From Bathynomus jamesi (Eukaryota; Arthropoda; Malacostraca; Isopoda; Cirolanidae), in contig JAJOZX010000088.1 in assembly GCA_023014485.1 (NCBI GenBank), positions 2,142,001 to 2,206,000 of the forward strand: DNA of 64,000 bases, written 5' to 3'. Below the pieces are notes generated by a model. It was not told the origin of the DNA and searched no databases. It saw nothing but the letters and a program-made list of their open reading frames with translations. A program made the position numbers and the translations under genes. Position 1 is the stretch's first letter. The number at the start of each line of letters is the position of its first letter. Positions 29,740 to 42,355 of this stretch are shown one piece after another.

Positions 29740-32129
29740 TAATATTTTTAAAATGCCTATCTAAACGGTTTTTAAACATATTAACGATGGTGGAGTTCAC
29801 GACGGACACGGAAGATTATTTCATTTATCAATTATTTTAAACGTAAAAAAGTTTTTGGCGATGTTAGTAATGAAACGTCTGCCACGTAAATTAAATCCGT
29901 TACTACGAGTATTGCTATTATCGAAAGTGAACAGTTTGTCAAAATTTACGTTATCGATTTTATTAACGATTTTGAAATCTTCAATAAGCTCCCTCTTTAA
30001 TCTCCTAGTTTCGAGTGAATACAAGGCTAACTCTTTAATCCTATCTTCATAAGACTTGTTGCGTAGTGATGGAGTTAGTTTCGTGGCACGTCGCTGAACC
30101 CTTTCCAACCTATCAATATCCTCACGCAAATACGGGCACCAAAACTGAAAGGCATATTCTAAGTGAGACCTGACTAGGGACTTGTAAAGGGGCAATATAA
30201 TATTCTTCTATTTAAATTCGAAATTACGCGCTATGAAGCCTAACATCCTATCAGCTTTGGCGCAAGACTCCAGGCACTGGTTACTAACTTTTAAATCCTT
30301 AGATACGCATACGCCTAAATCTACTTCCTCGTCAACGATCTCTAACTGTCTATCATCCATCGTGTACATGTAATTGTTGTTACGAGAACCTATATGCAAA
30401 ACTTTACATTTGTCTATGTTAAATTGCATCTGCCACTTATCCTTCGACTCCATAATACTATTTACATCGTATTGGAGCCTATTTCTATCGTCCACGGCAA
30501 GAACTTTACCGTCTATTTTAGTATCGTCCGCGAATTTTGACACGTTACTGGTCAAGCCTACATCTATGTCGTTAATGTAGATTACGAATAGCAATGGGCA
30601 CCGCTACCTACATCCAACCACCCCGATTCCCTACCATTAATAACGACCCTGTTTCCTGGCACGAAGCCATTCCTCTAACCAATTAGCTACCTGACCGCGT
30701 ATACCGTGCGCTTTAACTTCGCAATCAATCTTCTATGCGGAACTGTATCGAACACTTTTTTAAAGTCTAAATAAATAACGTCAGCCGCCGCTCTAAGCCA
30801 ATCGTATTCGCGTACTATTTTGTTATAAAACTCTAACAAATTAGTTAAACAAGATTTATGGCGTCGAAACCCATGCTGACTACTATTAATCAAATCGTGA
30901 CTTTCTAAGTGATCGACGATACGATCCCTAACTACAGATTCCAAAAGTTTACCGACAATTGACGTTAAGCTAATAGGCCTATAATTGCTAGCTAGTGTGC
31001 GGTCGCCTTTTTAAAGATAGATGTAACGTTAGCTAATTTGAAAACTTCAGGAATAATCTCCGCTTCCAGTGACTCATTAAAAATTTTTGTTAAGGGGCTT
31101 ACGATAACGTCTTTCAAATCTTTCAAATGTGTGGGATAAAGAGCGTCAGGGCCTGGAGCCTTGCTAACTTTTAGCTTATCGATATAATGTGCAATCTCAC
31201 CCTCGTAAACAGTTATTTCATTCAAAATAGTCTCGCTACTAAATGGAACGATATCGTCCACGTCGGGGACATTATTTACGTCTTCTACAGTAAAAACTGC
31301 CGCAAAAAGGTTGTTAAAAATACCCGCCACCGCCTGAGTGTCGGAAGCCAAAGCGCCGTTAGCGTCCACTAGAGGGCCTATGTTATCTTTTATCGGCTTA
31401 CGATTATGGACGTAGTTAGAAAACGTTTTCGGATTATGTTTACTATCCGCAGCTACAAGTATCTCAAAATTACGCTTAGCATTCCTAACAGATCTTTTAA
31501 CCTGACGTCTAAGCTCGATATATCTATTAAAGTTAACTACCGTGCCATTGCGCTTATTAAGTCTATACGCTCTGTTCTGTTATGCTCGTTTATTTCCCTT
31601 GTCCACCACTTAGGCCTACCATGATTACTAGCGCGCTTGGGCCTACGTGGAATAAATTACCTTTCGATATTCAAAAAACTTTCTTTAAACGCCTCCCAAT
31701 TTTCATCATTACTCATAAATAAATTATCCCAGTCCACTACTGTCATCCTATCCGCAAAATTATTAAAATTAGCCCTACAAAAATCAAGGACTTCTATTAC
31801 GTTACTATCCTTACTGTTTTCTATCAATAGCTTAAACCTAATAATTTGGTGATCACTACATCCCAAACTCTCACCTACTTCCAAACCTTCGACTATATTT
31901 TCGTGGTTCCTCATCACCACGTCTAAAATATTGTCACCGCGCATTGGTTCGGTAACCATCTGTCGTAAAAAAGTATCTTCCATGAACTCAATCAGTTTCA
32001 AACCCTCATCATTACCAGTAAAAGTCTCGTAATTAACGTTAGGGCAGTTAAAGTCTCCGACAACTATACTATCCCGATTATTAATAAAGTTACCAAGAAG
32101 TATGTAAAATCTAGTATCGGTATCGAGGG
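29740..32129 (-). pseudogene. LINE-2 ORF2: endonuclease C-terminal part and reverse transcriptase
   Basis: Blocks from the 5' side: VVGDFNCPNVNYETF and GCSDHQIIRF (endonuclease, 31657-32129); KLKVSKAPGPD linker (31150); QHGFRRHKSCLTNLLEF and VIYLDFKKVFDTVPHRR (30750-30900); SPLLFVIYINDI and KFADDTK (30530-30600); PLYKSLVRSHLEYAFQFW (30150); a RGRRFITNIAKNFFTFK tail (29830). The PQGSVLG loop normally just before PLLF is deleted near 30600-30640, which removes a conserved part of the catalytic domain. Other frameshifts separate the blocks. Confidence 0.83.
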
Positions 32130-32137
32130 ATTGAACG

Positions 32138-33600
32138 CAGGGGTGTGCTACCAATTTCTTAACAACCGGTTCTGATACAGAAAAGAGTGTAACTCGGCGA
32201 GCGCGAATGGCGCGAGTCATTAAGCTTGGGGGTCTGGGGTGAGCAGTAGCTCCCCCAGCGGGGTCCGGAGCGGAGCCACGGAAGCCAACGCATTTTAGCT
32301 TTTTCAAACAGCATTTTGTAACATTTTCGCAGAAATTATTTAACATATTCTTTATACTCACTAATGACATAATTATCTAAAAATAAACTAATTTTTCATC
32401 AAAAAATAAATAAATATTGAAACGACCACTGCTCGTGATACTATCTATATTTTTCTATAAAATTCTGAAAAAATTTAAAAAAAATTAGATATAAATTTAC
32501 CTTCTCAATCATGCTGTCTCATTCAAGAAGTTTCCATATAGCCAGTTCGTTCTGCGATGGTTGAGTATCAGTTTTCTCACGAACTCTAGTTTCATCAGCT
32601 TGACGATGACTTCTAAGCCAAGTCTTGACATATGGCACAGCATCCCAGTCTGCTACAGGCTTTCCTAGTATTTTTATTGTCATCAGACTGGAAATACGAT
32701 TAACAGAAAGTTTGCTTCTTTCCGTTTTCGCAATATCATTCATAACACTAAAGCCTCGTTCTGCTTCCGCCCTGCTAATAGCAATTGTGCTCATTATTTT
32801 CTTAGCTTTAGCAATGGTAGGTGGAAGAGCAATATTCTTTGATTCCACATTTGAATCAACAAAATCCCGAAAGTCATTGATGTCAATTTCAAATTTTATG
32901 AGTTCATTCACTGCCTTATATTTTTTTTCACCTTCCAGCCATAATGATAAGATTTCATCATATTTCCAAGATGTTGGTTCCAGTAAATCAAAAAGTGCTA
33001 GGAGGTCCTCACAGTGAAACCGACTTTGAATAACTTGCTTCAAATTGAAATGACTTGTAGATAAAAGCCTGGCTGTCATTTTGTCAACTACACTGAATCA
33101 GCTGATTACTAGGCAGTCCTGCAGTATTTGAACTGATGTTTTGGCTGTCTTCAAACTGAATGTTTAAACGCTTCAGATTGGATCTCTGATCTAATGTTTA
33201 CATGTCCTAGTACGGCTGACTCAACCACGTGTTTCAGTTCCAGCCAGCAAGCCAGCTTTGCTTATTACGCAGTCGTTCGATCGATCTTTTCATAAATACT
33301 TTCTAAAAATTTCATAATGAAATACAATCATTCTAATGGCATACAACGAATGTAGCATCAAATGTGACATTGTAAATTAAAGCTATAATTCACAAAAACA
33401 CAATTGTGAACGAGACAAATCCCGGACGTCATGAGCATTCGTAAAATTCATGAAGACTGATTGACAAATTGCAAATTTAAAGATAAATTTCTACTGACTG
33501 TTAAATATTTGTTAAAAACAAACAAACGGTTCTGTGATCCAATCAGAATTTAACAACCGGTTCGAGCGAACCGGACCGAACCAGTCCCAGCACACCCCTG
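32138..33600 (-). mobile_element. hAT element, internally deleted
   Basis: Ends CAGGGGTGTGCT and AGCACACCCCTG. The flanking 8-mers ATTGAACG (32130-32137) and GTTTAACG (33601-33608) agree at 6 of 8 positions, as expected for an aged hAT target duplication. It splits the LINE-2 endonuclease. Confidence 0.85.
32519..33079 (-). pseudogene. hAT transposase C-terminal part
   Basis: 186 codons from the ATG at 33079. The hAT dimerisation region is clear: RAEAERGFSVMNDIAKTERS (about residues 103-122) with the conserved glutamate, then LMTIKILGKP. The first two catalytic aspartates and the BED-type finger are missing, so the gene is a truncated internal-deletion product although the remaining frame is open. 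Confidence 0.85.
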
Positions 33601-34024
33601 GTTTAACGGGAGGTCTATAAACAACGAAATTAAATCTAATACTATGCGCCCTAACTTCAACGCATTAATTGCTACCGGAAAAACTATCTTAACCTCGATA
33701 GACCTAAAGGAATTACGAATGTGCAACAAAACGCCGCCACCAATCCTATGTAATCTATCATCAGTAAAAATTTAAAACCCGCTATATCAACTTCCCCAAC
33801 AAGTCTCGAGTTACGGTATTTAACCACGTTTCAGTTATAGCAACTATATCGCAGTTCCCGGAATAAATGATCGCCTGAAATTCGTTCAGTTTATTTCTAA
33901 TACTACGCGCGTTATAATAAAAGACAGTTTAAATTATTTTTTACCATGGATTCGCGTTTTAAACTATTTTTCACGTCGGGCCGGCGTTTCCCGGACCCAC
34001 AACGTTTAAAGAGGGCTTCGACCT

Positions 34025-34991
34025 ATACAGCTTTTGAACGTTCTCATCGATTAACCAACCTAGCCTAGCATTCCCTATTTCATTGAAATGCACCCCCATC
34101 TTTTATAAAAAGGCTAGGATCACTAAATTCTGACCACAGTTTTACAAAGGGTATATTTTCCTGAGCACAAATCTCTTCTAGTTTAGTGTTCAAAAATATT
34201 GTTTTTGACGTAATCCTAAAATTTAAACCGTGTCTAGGGGTAATAGCTAGAACTAAAGACCTATCTGACCTTGCCTTCAGGGACCTAATTAACCCCCTAT
34301 ATCTCTCCGAAAGATCAGACACTCTCTTATCAGGCCTATACGAGTCGTTGCCCCTACTCATCGTCACCAACATCGAGTGACAGGAGGCAACATCAATCCT
34401 ATCTACTTCGTCTCTAATTCTGTCAACCCTGGCCCCTGGTAGACAGACCCTCCTCATCTTGGTTGGATTCCGTTCAACGAACTCCTTATCCATATGACGC
34501 ACTAAGGAGTCCCCAATTAAAATCGTTTCCCCCTCGTTCACATCCCTATCAAACTTGGCGAAAGGGTTCGAAACCTCGCTAGGGGGGATTCCTATCACGT
34601 AACGTACGTGGCCTAGCTCCACTCTTAACTCCTCTAAATCCCTCCCCGTCTACTAATGTCGGACCAACCTTAACCCCTTCCTCAACTCTGTCTAACCTTC
34701 CCGATAAGCTACTATACTAGAAACTAAGTTCTTAACCTCACCTTACAACGTTCAACGTAGGTAGGTTCGGCCTTCGCCAACTGTAAGCCTACCCCTGCCC
34801 TCATCAAGCGTTGCAAGTTTTTCTGTCACCTCTCGTACGCTACGTTTTAAATCAACTATTTCTTCGCTTAACTCAGAAAAGAAACAAACCGATCTCTCGG
34901 TAATCGTCATAGGACCGCCGTTGTAATCTTTAAAATCAGTACACCACCGATTAACCCCACACCTAGCACACGACGCTTTCTGCGACGGCAT
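34025..34991 (-). pseudogene. LINE-2 ORF1: coiled coil and SGNH esterase domain
   Basis: 34752-34991 begins with a cysteine-containing N-terminus (CARCGVNRWC) and a likely coiled coil (ELSEEIVDLKRSVREVTEKL). 34080-34622 has the SGNH block I ILIGDSLVRHMD, with the nucleophile serine in GDS, and LVTMSRGND (block III-like). The final D-x-x-H block is just past 34100: one extra G in a G run shifts the frame at KDG, after which the H and an NEIGNARLGWLIDE tail continue in another frame down to 34025. Esterase ORF1 proteins are known for CR1-like LINEs. Confidence 0.8.
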
Positions 34992-35159
34992 CGCGCAAGC
35001 TAAGGTAGTTAACGTTTATAACCGTCACAAGTTTAAATTAAATTAAGCCGGCACGCTATGAAAACTTCTAAATCTCTAAAAACCACTAATATTCAGTTGC
35101 TTAACTATAGCAATGTGAATAGTAAATTTATGGGCAATATCCAAAGTCGAAACAATATT

Positions 35160-35840
35160 AGAGAGCCCAGGGAATGCGTCCGCTCAGTAAGGAGTCTGGC
35201 TTATTTTTATCTAGGATTACTCCAACAAATTTTGTTACAGTACACTCCTTTACAACTATTTCATCAACATTTAGTTCATCAAGATATACATTAGTAAAAA
35301 CCACGAAATTTGTTTTACTTGAATTTAGGAAGAGTTTACTGGTGGTCAACCCTTTCATTACACTGATAAATTCTGATTTAAATATATTCTTAGCCGAATT
35401 AACATCTTTGCAAGAAAAAAACACAGTTGTATCATCTGACACCATTCTGAAATTAAGTATATGAGATGAGCATGGAAAGTCATTTATATACTCCTATAAT
35501 AAAAATAACAGTGGACCCAAGACTGAGCTCTGTGGTACACCATGTTTGACAAGAGTTTTAGTTGAGCAGACCTTATTTAATAATACAAAATGATATCTAC
35601 TGGACAAATAACTTTTAAACCAATCACTGATTACTCCCCTAAAGCCGTAACAATATAATTTGTTAATTAGAATATTATGGTCTGTTACATCAAACTCCTT
35701 GCTCAAATCCATGAATATTATTCCTTTGTTCTCTTTAGCTATATTTGCATTTTCCATAAAATTTAAAATAGCCATTGCCGTTGTTTTATTATTACGAAAG
35801 CCATATTGATTTGAAGAGGTAGGATTCTAAATATCGCTAC
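35160..35840 (-). pseudogene. Reverse transcriptase relic of a third LINE family
   Basis: The minus strand has KGIIFMDLSKEFDVTDHNIL with the palm aspartate, VPQSSVLGPLLFLL (the usual PQG is PQS), and VSDDTTVFFS, where the catalytic FADD has become VSDD. Frames 35494-35775 and 35158-35445 are split by a frameshift. It lies just upstream (5') of LINE-2 and is a separate insertion. Confidence 0.8.
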
Positions 35841-35914
35841 ATTTTACTTTTTACAATTTTTTTCAAAAACTTTCTACCATGTCTCTCCCCCATCTCCAAC
35901 TATTTCACTCTTTA

Positions 35915-35965
35915 CAACGTCCTCCTCCTCCTCCCCTCCTCCTCCTCCTCCTCTCCTCCTCCTCC
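35915..35965. repeat. (CTC)n low-complexity tract
   Basis: CTC/CTCCT repeats; (TA)n follows at 36015-36037. Confidence 0.9.
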
Positions 35966-36049
35966 AGTTTTAGCTTTTCGCATTTAGGGGCGGCTTTCTT
36001 TCGCAAGCAGAAAATATATATATATATATATATATATACACAATTTATC

Positions 36050-36270
36050 TGCAGAAAGTTTATATCAAACCTAGAATAGCGGCTTGGTGGAACGAAGAAA
36101 TTAAGAATGTGGTGAAAGAATAAAAGTAATAAAAGTGAAAGATGTAATAACTAGTGCGAAGAATGCATGAAGAATGTTAAGCTAGAGGTAATAAGAAGTA
36201 ATAGGAGAATGGTAGGTAAAGACTTGAGAAGGAAAACGAATTCATGAGCAATATGCGGAGAAGAATTGTA
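36050..36270 (+). pseudogene. RTE-type LINE fragment (linker region)
   Basis: The plus strand reads KVYIKPRIAAWWNEEIKNVV. The AWWNEEIK block is typical of the region between endonuclease and reverse transcriptase in RTE-like LINEs. Stops follow. Confidence 0.6.
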
Positions 36271-36484
36271 AAGAAGAAAGTGGAAAGGTCATTCTGGTGA
36301 AATGATTGTTATACCACTCTAAAAACTGTATTTTCCAAATATTTCGAAATGTACTTCGAAATTTGGGAGCGCCTGTCAACTGTTGGGAAAGTATCTGAGC
36401 TCTGAACAAACACCTAATCTCCAAAAGGAAAACTGACATTTAATCTGCTGTTCGAATCCTTGAGGATCTGAAAATGATAGCTAT

Positions 36485-36535
<51 letters not shown>

Positions 36536-37440
36536 CCAACGCTTTACTATAACAATTTATTTTCAAAAAATTAAACTTTCATATTCACTACCTGAAATTT
36601 GAAGCAAACTTTTAAAATCTAAAAATCAAGGCTCATTAAAATACTGTAATTATAAAACTTAAACAATATACAGATATATACAAAAATGTTTTGAGATAAA
36701 TGGACTTAAAACTGTACAAATTGTATTGTATTAAATTTAAGCTGTATGAAAAAAATGGGTACTCATATAAATCATTTAAAAAAACAGAATAATGTAATAA
36801 AAAACTTTTATCTTATGTAAATGCGAAATGCAATAAGATATAATCATAGGGTTAAATTTTAAAATTAACTAATCTAAAACATAAACAGGAACAACTTTAG
36901 TCACTACAACCTTTGTAAAGCCAAAGAAAGATTACCTTGTTATATTTAAGTACATTAATTTTAGTACAACTTCATATTGAGTACATACAAAAATTTCAAA
37001 ATAGGGTCATATCTTTTCGTGCAACCATTAGGAAACTGAAGTTAGGAAATGCAGGTTTAATTCCCTTGTTTGATAAGGTTTACACACTGAATATTTAGCT
37101 GATTTGCTAAAGAGTAGACAAGTCTGACACCTTAATGCTTATCGATTCTTGATTTGAGCTGGCAGATACAGAAATGCCAGTGTATGTGGTGTTATGACTC
37201 CACTTGTACAATTAGACAATGTTAAGGACGAAAAATTAGAAGATTACCCATCAGTTTTAATTAAAACCCAAAGCTAAAACCAGTGTTAGAAATAAACCTG
37301 AATTCTAATTGCGATAAAAATTTACTGAATTATTGGTGCGAGTGTCACGTGAGGTGAGACATGTACTATTTTTCATATCTTTCTTGTAAAATTATTCGTA
37401 AATACATCAAACGGACAGATTTTAGATAAGAATGTCAGTA
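36271..37440. other. AT-rich sequence with a (TA)n tract; no gene
   Basis: (TA)n at 36488-36533. It separates two parts of the RTE-like relic, so it may be one or more unrecognised insertions. Confidence 0.5.
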
Positions 37441-37449
37441 CGTTTACTT

Positions 37450-37870
37450 AGTGCAGTATAAGCAAATACACGAGAGAGTTAAAGAGTATAAGATAGCTAG
37501 ACAGGAAGCAAATGTGAATGTAGATGGTTTTGGTGGGGTATGTAGAAATGTTTACAAGGGAGTGGAAGACATCAAATTAGAAGAAGCTGAGCGAGCAGTA
37601 CACAAGATGGAAAACGGAAAGTCGGCGGATATTAATGGGATATGCATTGAAATGATTAAATGTGGGGCTACAATTGTGCTTGAAGGTCGTGGAAGATATA
37701 ACCAAAAGCATGGAATAGTGGGTGTGTTCCAAGTGATTAGACAAAACCTCTAATTGTACTTCTGTATAAAAAAGCATGTGTCTTTTTTGACTATAAATGG
37801 AAAAATATATGTAAGAGTGTTCACAGAGAGAATAACTAGAAAAAGTCAAGACGGGCGAGCCCACCGAGTT
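37450..37870 (+). pseudogene. RTE-type LINE reverse transcriptase N-terminal relic
   Basis: The frame 37451-37753 has EEAERAVHKMENGKSADING, the KMKNGKAAGIDG-like entry motif of RTE-group reverse transcriptases, followed in broken frames by LLYKKACVFFDYKW and a GKIYVRVFTERI block. It continues the 36050-36270 fragment. Confidence 0.7.
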
Positions 37871-39454
37871 TGCATAAGTTTAAATATGTGATGGGAATGA
37901 ATAATGCTAGAATTGTAGAAAAGGTGTTCAATACACGGAGAATTGTACTTCCATCACTTCAAGAGAATCATTTCGTTGGCCACAGCTGCTTTTGAAGTAC
38001 AACTTTCCATCCGAGTTTTCTGCACTATCTATTGGAGAAAATGTCATTTAAATTCCCTTTCATTTCCTCTTCATTACCAAAGTGTAATTACATGCAAGTT
38101 AATTCTCATATGTTAATCTAGATTAACATACTAACAGAAACTTAAGTTTAACACTAAATACATTAGAAATAATTTAGATCTTACCTCAGTCGAGTTCGGA
38201 CCTCTGTCACTGAAGGTGACCCCATCCACTCATCCAGTCGACCATGAAATGTTGAAGTAAAAGGGTAGAGATTTTGTATAGTTTTTCACATTCTTCTTGG
38301 TACCTACCTTAATACTTACATTGTTTCTGTTTATATAGATAAGAAACGTTACTCACGCACGCGTTATAAGTTTCCTTAAGATCGGCTATAGACCTACAAG
38401 GTTACCCTCAGTTTACTTTTAGAGACTTAAATGGTTAGAATAATTTGTAGCAACTTAATCTGTAAATAATTAACACAAATACAATTATAATACTCACGCG
38501 GTTAGCCATGATTCAGTCAACCGTGAATGGAGATAACCTTGACGATTGTGCACTTACTCGTAATCATGACACCAAGTTAACTGTGATTTGGCGCGATGCT
38601 TACATCCACAATTCGCCTCCAGCTAGCCCAACAAACTAATTAATTGTATATTTTACTGTAATAGAATAATGGCTACAGCAGCTGCACAGTCCATCCACCG
38701 GTGCGGTGTACTGAGTTAAATGGGACCCTCCACTGATATTCCTCCCTGGAAAGAGATTTTCTCTGCTCTCGTGGTGGCAGAACACCACGAAGTATGAAAA
38801 CTCAATATATCACTTGCCGCATAAACACCTTTCACTGCGGGAGGCCCAAGTTGAATGCTCGCAACATTCAAGAAATTGGCAGACACATACACATGACAGA
38901 TATCCAATTCCAGAAAACACGCTCAGACTCTCCCCTACCTTGTTAATAGACTAGATAAGTGTTTTATGGAAATGCATAGTATTACCTGGGTAATCGAACA
39001 CAATATATGATAAGTCTTCAGTACGGTGGCTTTGGTAGACTACGCAGAAATGATGCAACGACGAAATGATGACTTCTTGTACATAATAAATAAATAAAAA
39101 AATCCCTTAAAAAATGCATGGCGTAGATTAGATTAGAAGTTTAGTAGTCATGCTATCCTTTGTTTTCCGCTGTCTTCTAATGCGTTACTGAGTACACGTG
39201 ATAAGTGTACGCATGGTGTGAATGAATTCTGATGTATTCTTTTCATTATACTTTTTCCTACTTTCCTATAAATCTTCTTTCACCAATATTTTCTGTCAGC
39301 AGTTGCTGACAGAGAAGGGAGAAAGCAGTGTCTGTTCTATACTTTACTATTATTACTATCCCTGTGTGAAAATTTTACATGTCTATGAGTGTAAGCAGGG
39401 TATAAGTTTTCAGTGTTCATTTTTTCATTTCTATTTCTAACTTTTCTACTTCCT
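37871..39454. other. No gene recognised
   Basis: Mixed AT-rich sequence with only short frames. Parts around 38500-38620 weakly resemble 59690-59790 (both contain GTGATTTG and CGTGA words), which may mark an unnamed repeat. Confidence 0.5.
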
Positions 39455-39505
39455 TCTTGGGCTAGCTTAGAGTGGATCTTAGCGAGCTTTGTTAGCCTTT
39501 AACTC
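39455..39505 (+). repeat. LINE-2 3'-end scrap
   Basis: GGGCTAGCTTAGAGTGGATC matches the 3' non-coding region of LINE-2 (inverted at 29150-29170). Confidence 0.6.
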
Positions 39506-40203
39506 TGTATCTCCGTAAAATCGGGTTATCTGTGAACCTGGACCACCCCTCAGTCATGGATAATTGAATGAATACAGTATACGCATTTAATTTACTTAAT
39601 GTAAACAAACAACGCATGCGCAAATAAGTTACGGCAGGGAGAATTGGCAAATATTTCAGTTGTCGATATACAGTATCCATCAAAGCAAAAATAACGAAAA
39701 CCTGAATCACAAAATAATGGTATAACAGAACTGATGGAACGTAATGTTTTGTGAAGTTTCAGTCAGTTGCCAGGTATTGTTTCATCGGTAAATGAAATGA
39801 AACATTAAATTCCATCAGAAGTGGCGTAATTTCGGCTTTCTGTGCGGTAAGTGCATAGTTGTGAGAAGTAGAGAAAGAACGTGTAAAAGATGAATGTTCT
39901 CAGTGAATGTGTGAATAAATGTGGTGTAAGAAATAACGAGAAACAAAGAAGGATGAAAGCGTTTTGTGAGGTGTGTAAATGGAGAAGTTGATAAAGCTTG
40001 TCTTCTTTTTCTTTATCTTCCTCATTTCTTTTTTATGGTTGCCGTGGGAGGGGGATGGGGAAAGTCAGATCCAACAGGGCGAAATGGGGACAGTGGAAGT
40101 GGGCTAGCAACAATGCAGTGTTGAAGACTCATCCACGGACATAAGGTTGGTATGGTATGTAAATGCATCCCGTAACGCCATATCCATGTACTCTATACCA
40201 CTT

Positions 40204-40206
<3 letters not shown>
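39506..40206. other. No feature recognised
   Basis: No coherent frame; a G-rich patch lies at 40040-40110. Confidence 0.5.

Positions 40207-40291
<85 letters not shown>
40207..40291. repeat. (CA)n-(TA)n-(TG)n compound microsatellite
   Basis: CA repeats, a short TA run, then TG repeats form a perfect inverted structure of about 85 bp. Confidence 0.95.
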
Positions 40292-40292
<1 letters not shown>

Positions 40293-40429
40293 TATGAAAT
40301 CTAATTCTCAATATAAAAACCAAAACCATGGTTCTGAAACTTTGTGCTCATTCGTCTTTTATATTACGTTAAAAAAGAAATCAAAAGTGAAAAATTAAAT
40401 AAAACCATGGAGTTATTGTAAACTGAGTC

Positions 40430-40640
40430 TGAACTAGCTAAAGGCATATAAATTGAATTCACTTCCTTATAAAAATTAATATTAAAGGTTTTACTATAAA
40501 TAAATTCGAGAATTCGCAGCGTATCTATGCGCATAATTTTAAACTGATTAGGCGTAAGGGGTCTTTCAATGAATGACAATGTTCTCTGATTGGAGCTATG
40601 GTTGGTTTGGTGAAAAACCCGTTAGTACGTGAAAAAAATT
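40430..40640 (-). pseudogene. PLE GIY-YIG domain remnant
   Basis: The minus strand reads GFSPNQP, then PIREHCHSLKDP in one frame and LTPNQFKIM, TLRILEFIYSKTFNINF in another. Order and spacing match the end of the PLE nuclease at 16475-16785 (SAIRNHSHEN, FEIL, LRILESLYI). The E of RILEF is kept. Confidence 0.6.
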
Positions 40641-40819
40641 ATGATGTTCGTTTATGTCATCAATTCAGAGTAGACATCAGAGGAAATTAATGAGACTATT
40701 TTAATTGAAATTTACACCTTATTCATGCAAGTAATATTATTTTTAATTATTTTAAGAGACTGTTGGCTGCGGGAATTAATTTTAAAGTACTTTGCTTTAA
40801 ACTTGATTTTTATAAATAA

Positions 40820-41236
40820 CTAGTACAGTTCCCGCCGCTTCGCTGACGGTTAGACAGGCTAAACTACAAAAAAAGAACCCAGCCGTGAAAATTTTGAGCT
40901 TCACATTGTGTCAACATTTCTGAATCTGGTATCTCCCAAAACCTCCTCACCCCCATTCATACAACTTGGGGGCTAACCCCCTCCCCCATTACCCCACCCC
41001 TCCCCATTACCCCACCCATCCCCCATTACCCCCACCCCCACCCTTCCCCCATTGCTAAACTACAGAAAAGAACACAGTCATGAAAATCTTGAGCTTCACA
41101 TTGCCGCCCGTAATACAATTTCTGAATTTTTTTTACAATTTCTGAATTTTTTTCTCACAATTTTTTCTCACAATTTCTGAAAGTGTGACGGACAGACGGA
41201 CAGACGGACAGCTCTCTTATTATAATATATAATAGA
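40820..41236 (-). mobile_element. Helitron-like non-autonomous element H4
   Basis: On the minus strand it starts TCTATTATATATTATAATAA after an A and ends ...GAACTGTACTAG followed by T. GACGGACAGACGGACAG repeats lie near the 5' end and CCGCCGCTTCGC near the 3' end. The inside has the C/G-rich array (40960-41050) and parts of the palindromic module seen in H1-H3. Confidence 0.8.
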
Positions 41237-41499
41237 TTTCGTTCATTTAACCCCTATTTCATAACCATGGTAAATTAGATCAAATTATATATATTTTACC
41301 CAGGTTTATGAAGTAAAGGTAAAGCACTATTTCATAACCATAGTAAATTACACGAAGGGTATATTTTGCCCAGATTACAAAATAAGAGTTAAGATTCTGT
41401 ATAAGAAGTTTAAAATCTGCCAATTATATGTAGAGTAGATGTTAACAAACTACCATACTTGAGGTTACATAATGACAAATATTTCTATAATTCTAAACC

Positions 41500-41750
41500 A
41501 TGTAAAATATTTTCCCTTCTTTTAAAAAGGATATCTCCATTTTAAAAGCTCTTTCCAGGGAAGATGATTTAGTGGCTCGCAAACTAGATAAAGGTAAGGG
41601 CGTGGTCACACTTAATAAAAGGGATTATATTAAAAAAGTGGAGCACGTATTGTCAGATTCAACGACGTTTTAGATGACAGTTGATAACCCTTCTACTATT
41701 TCCTTAAAATTAGAAGACAATTTGAATATTTTTTTAAATTAAACTATCTA
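41500..41750 (+). pseudogene. PLE reverse transcriptase fragment
   Basis: The plus strand reads SILKALSREDDLVARKLDKG, then KGVVTLNKRDYIKKVEHVLS with one stop after a STTF block. DKGKGVV plus the RDYIKK block is characteristic of the N-terminal reverse-transcriptase region of Penelope-like elements. A (TA)n tract follows at 41770. Confidence 0.75.
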
Positions 41751-41769
41751 TCTGATATGCAGTGTGTGT

Positions 41770-41800
41770 GTATATATATATATATATATATGTATTATCA

Positions 41801-41840
<40 letters not shown>
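41770..41840. repeat. (TA)n microsatellite, interrupted
   Basis: Two TA runs separated by GTATTATCAG. Confidence 0.95.
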
Positions 41841-41844
<4 letters not shown>

Positions 41845-42279
41845 AACTCTTTAGGGTTTACAAAAAACTCATTAGCCAAATTTATCCGTTCACCCCATGA
41901 GATCATCTTGTACAGTTGTGGAGGAAAATTCGTCGTCGTCCTATGTATGATATGTATGTGTAAAGAGGGTTGACAAAGGTAAAGAGACACTTTCGGTTTT
42001 TTCCATAGTTTTTTTATTTGATAATAAAAGTCAATAAACAATAAGAGATGTATTGAGTAAATATATTTAGAATAGTGTTGCTTTCCCTTTTCCATTATGT
42101 AAAACTGACACATTCTCACATTCTATTGATGAGTTTTGCCATTCGTTCTTGAGGACAATCATCGTCATATTATTTACTTTTGCCAACCCTCTGCATGTCG
42201 AAAGTTCATTGATGAAGTTTTTGAGGTTGATTGGTGGGAAATTTAAAGCCATATGATTGGGTAAAAATAATACGCTTTT

Positions 42280-42285
<6 letters not shown>
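41841..42285. other. No feature recognised
   Basis: Sequence between two TA tracts (41770-41840 and 42286-42353). By analogy with the other TA-bounded segments it may be an insertion, but no inverted ends are seen. Confidence 0.4.

Positions 42286-42353
<68 letters not shown>
42286..42353. repeat. (TA)n microsatellite
   Basis: About 34 TA units. Confidence 0.97.

Positions 42354-42355
<2 letters not shown>

Larger units (their letters stand above)
29101..35060 (-). mobile_element. LINE-2: near full-length CR1-like non-LTR retrotransposon
   Basis: Minus-strand order: 5' leader near 35000, ORF1 with an SGNH-esterase domain (34025-34991), ORF2 endonuclease (33609-33800 and 31657-32129) and reverse transcriptase (29821-31370), then a 3' region ending CTTCTGTAGATCTGTAGA near 29101. 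A hAT element (32138-33600) interrupts the endonuclease. The combination of esterase-type ORF1 and FADD-type reverse transcriptase is known from CR1-group LINEs. It has multiple inactivating changes. Confidence 0.87.

Noticed and set aside
38716..39440. Short frames as small host genes
   Set aside because: No start context, no family resemblance and no codon bias distinguish them from chance.
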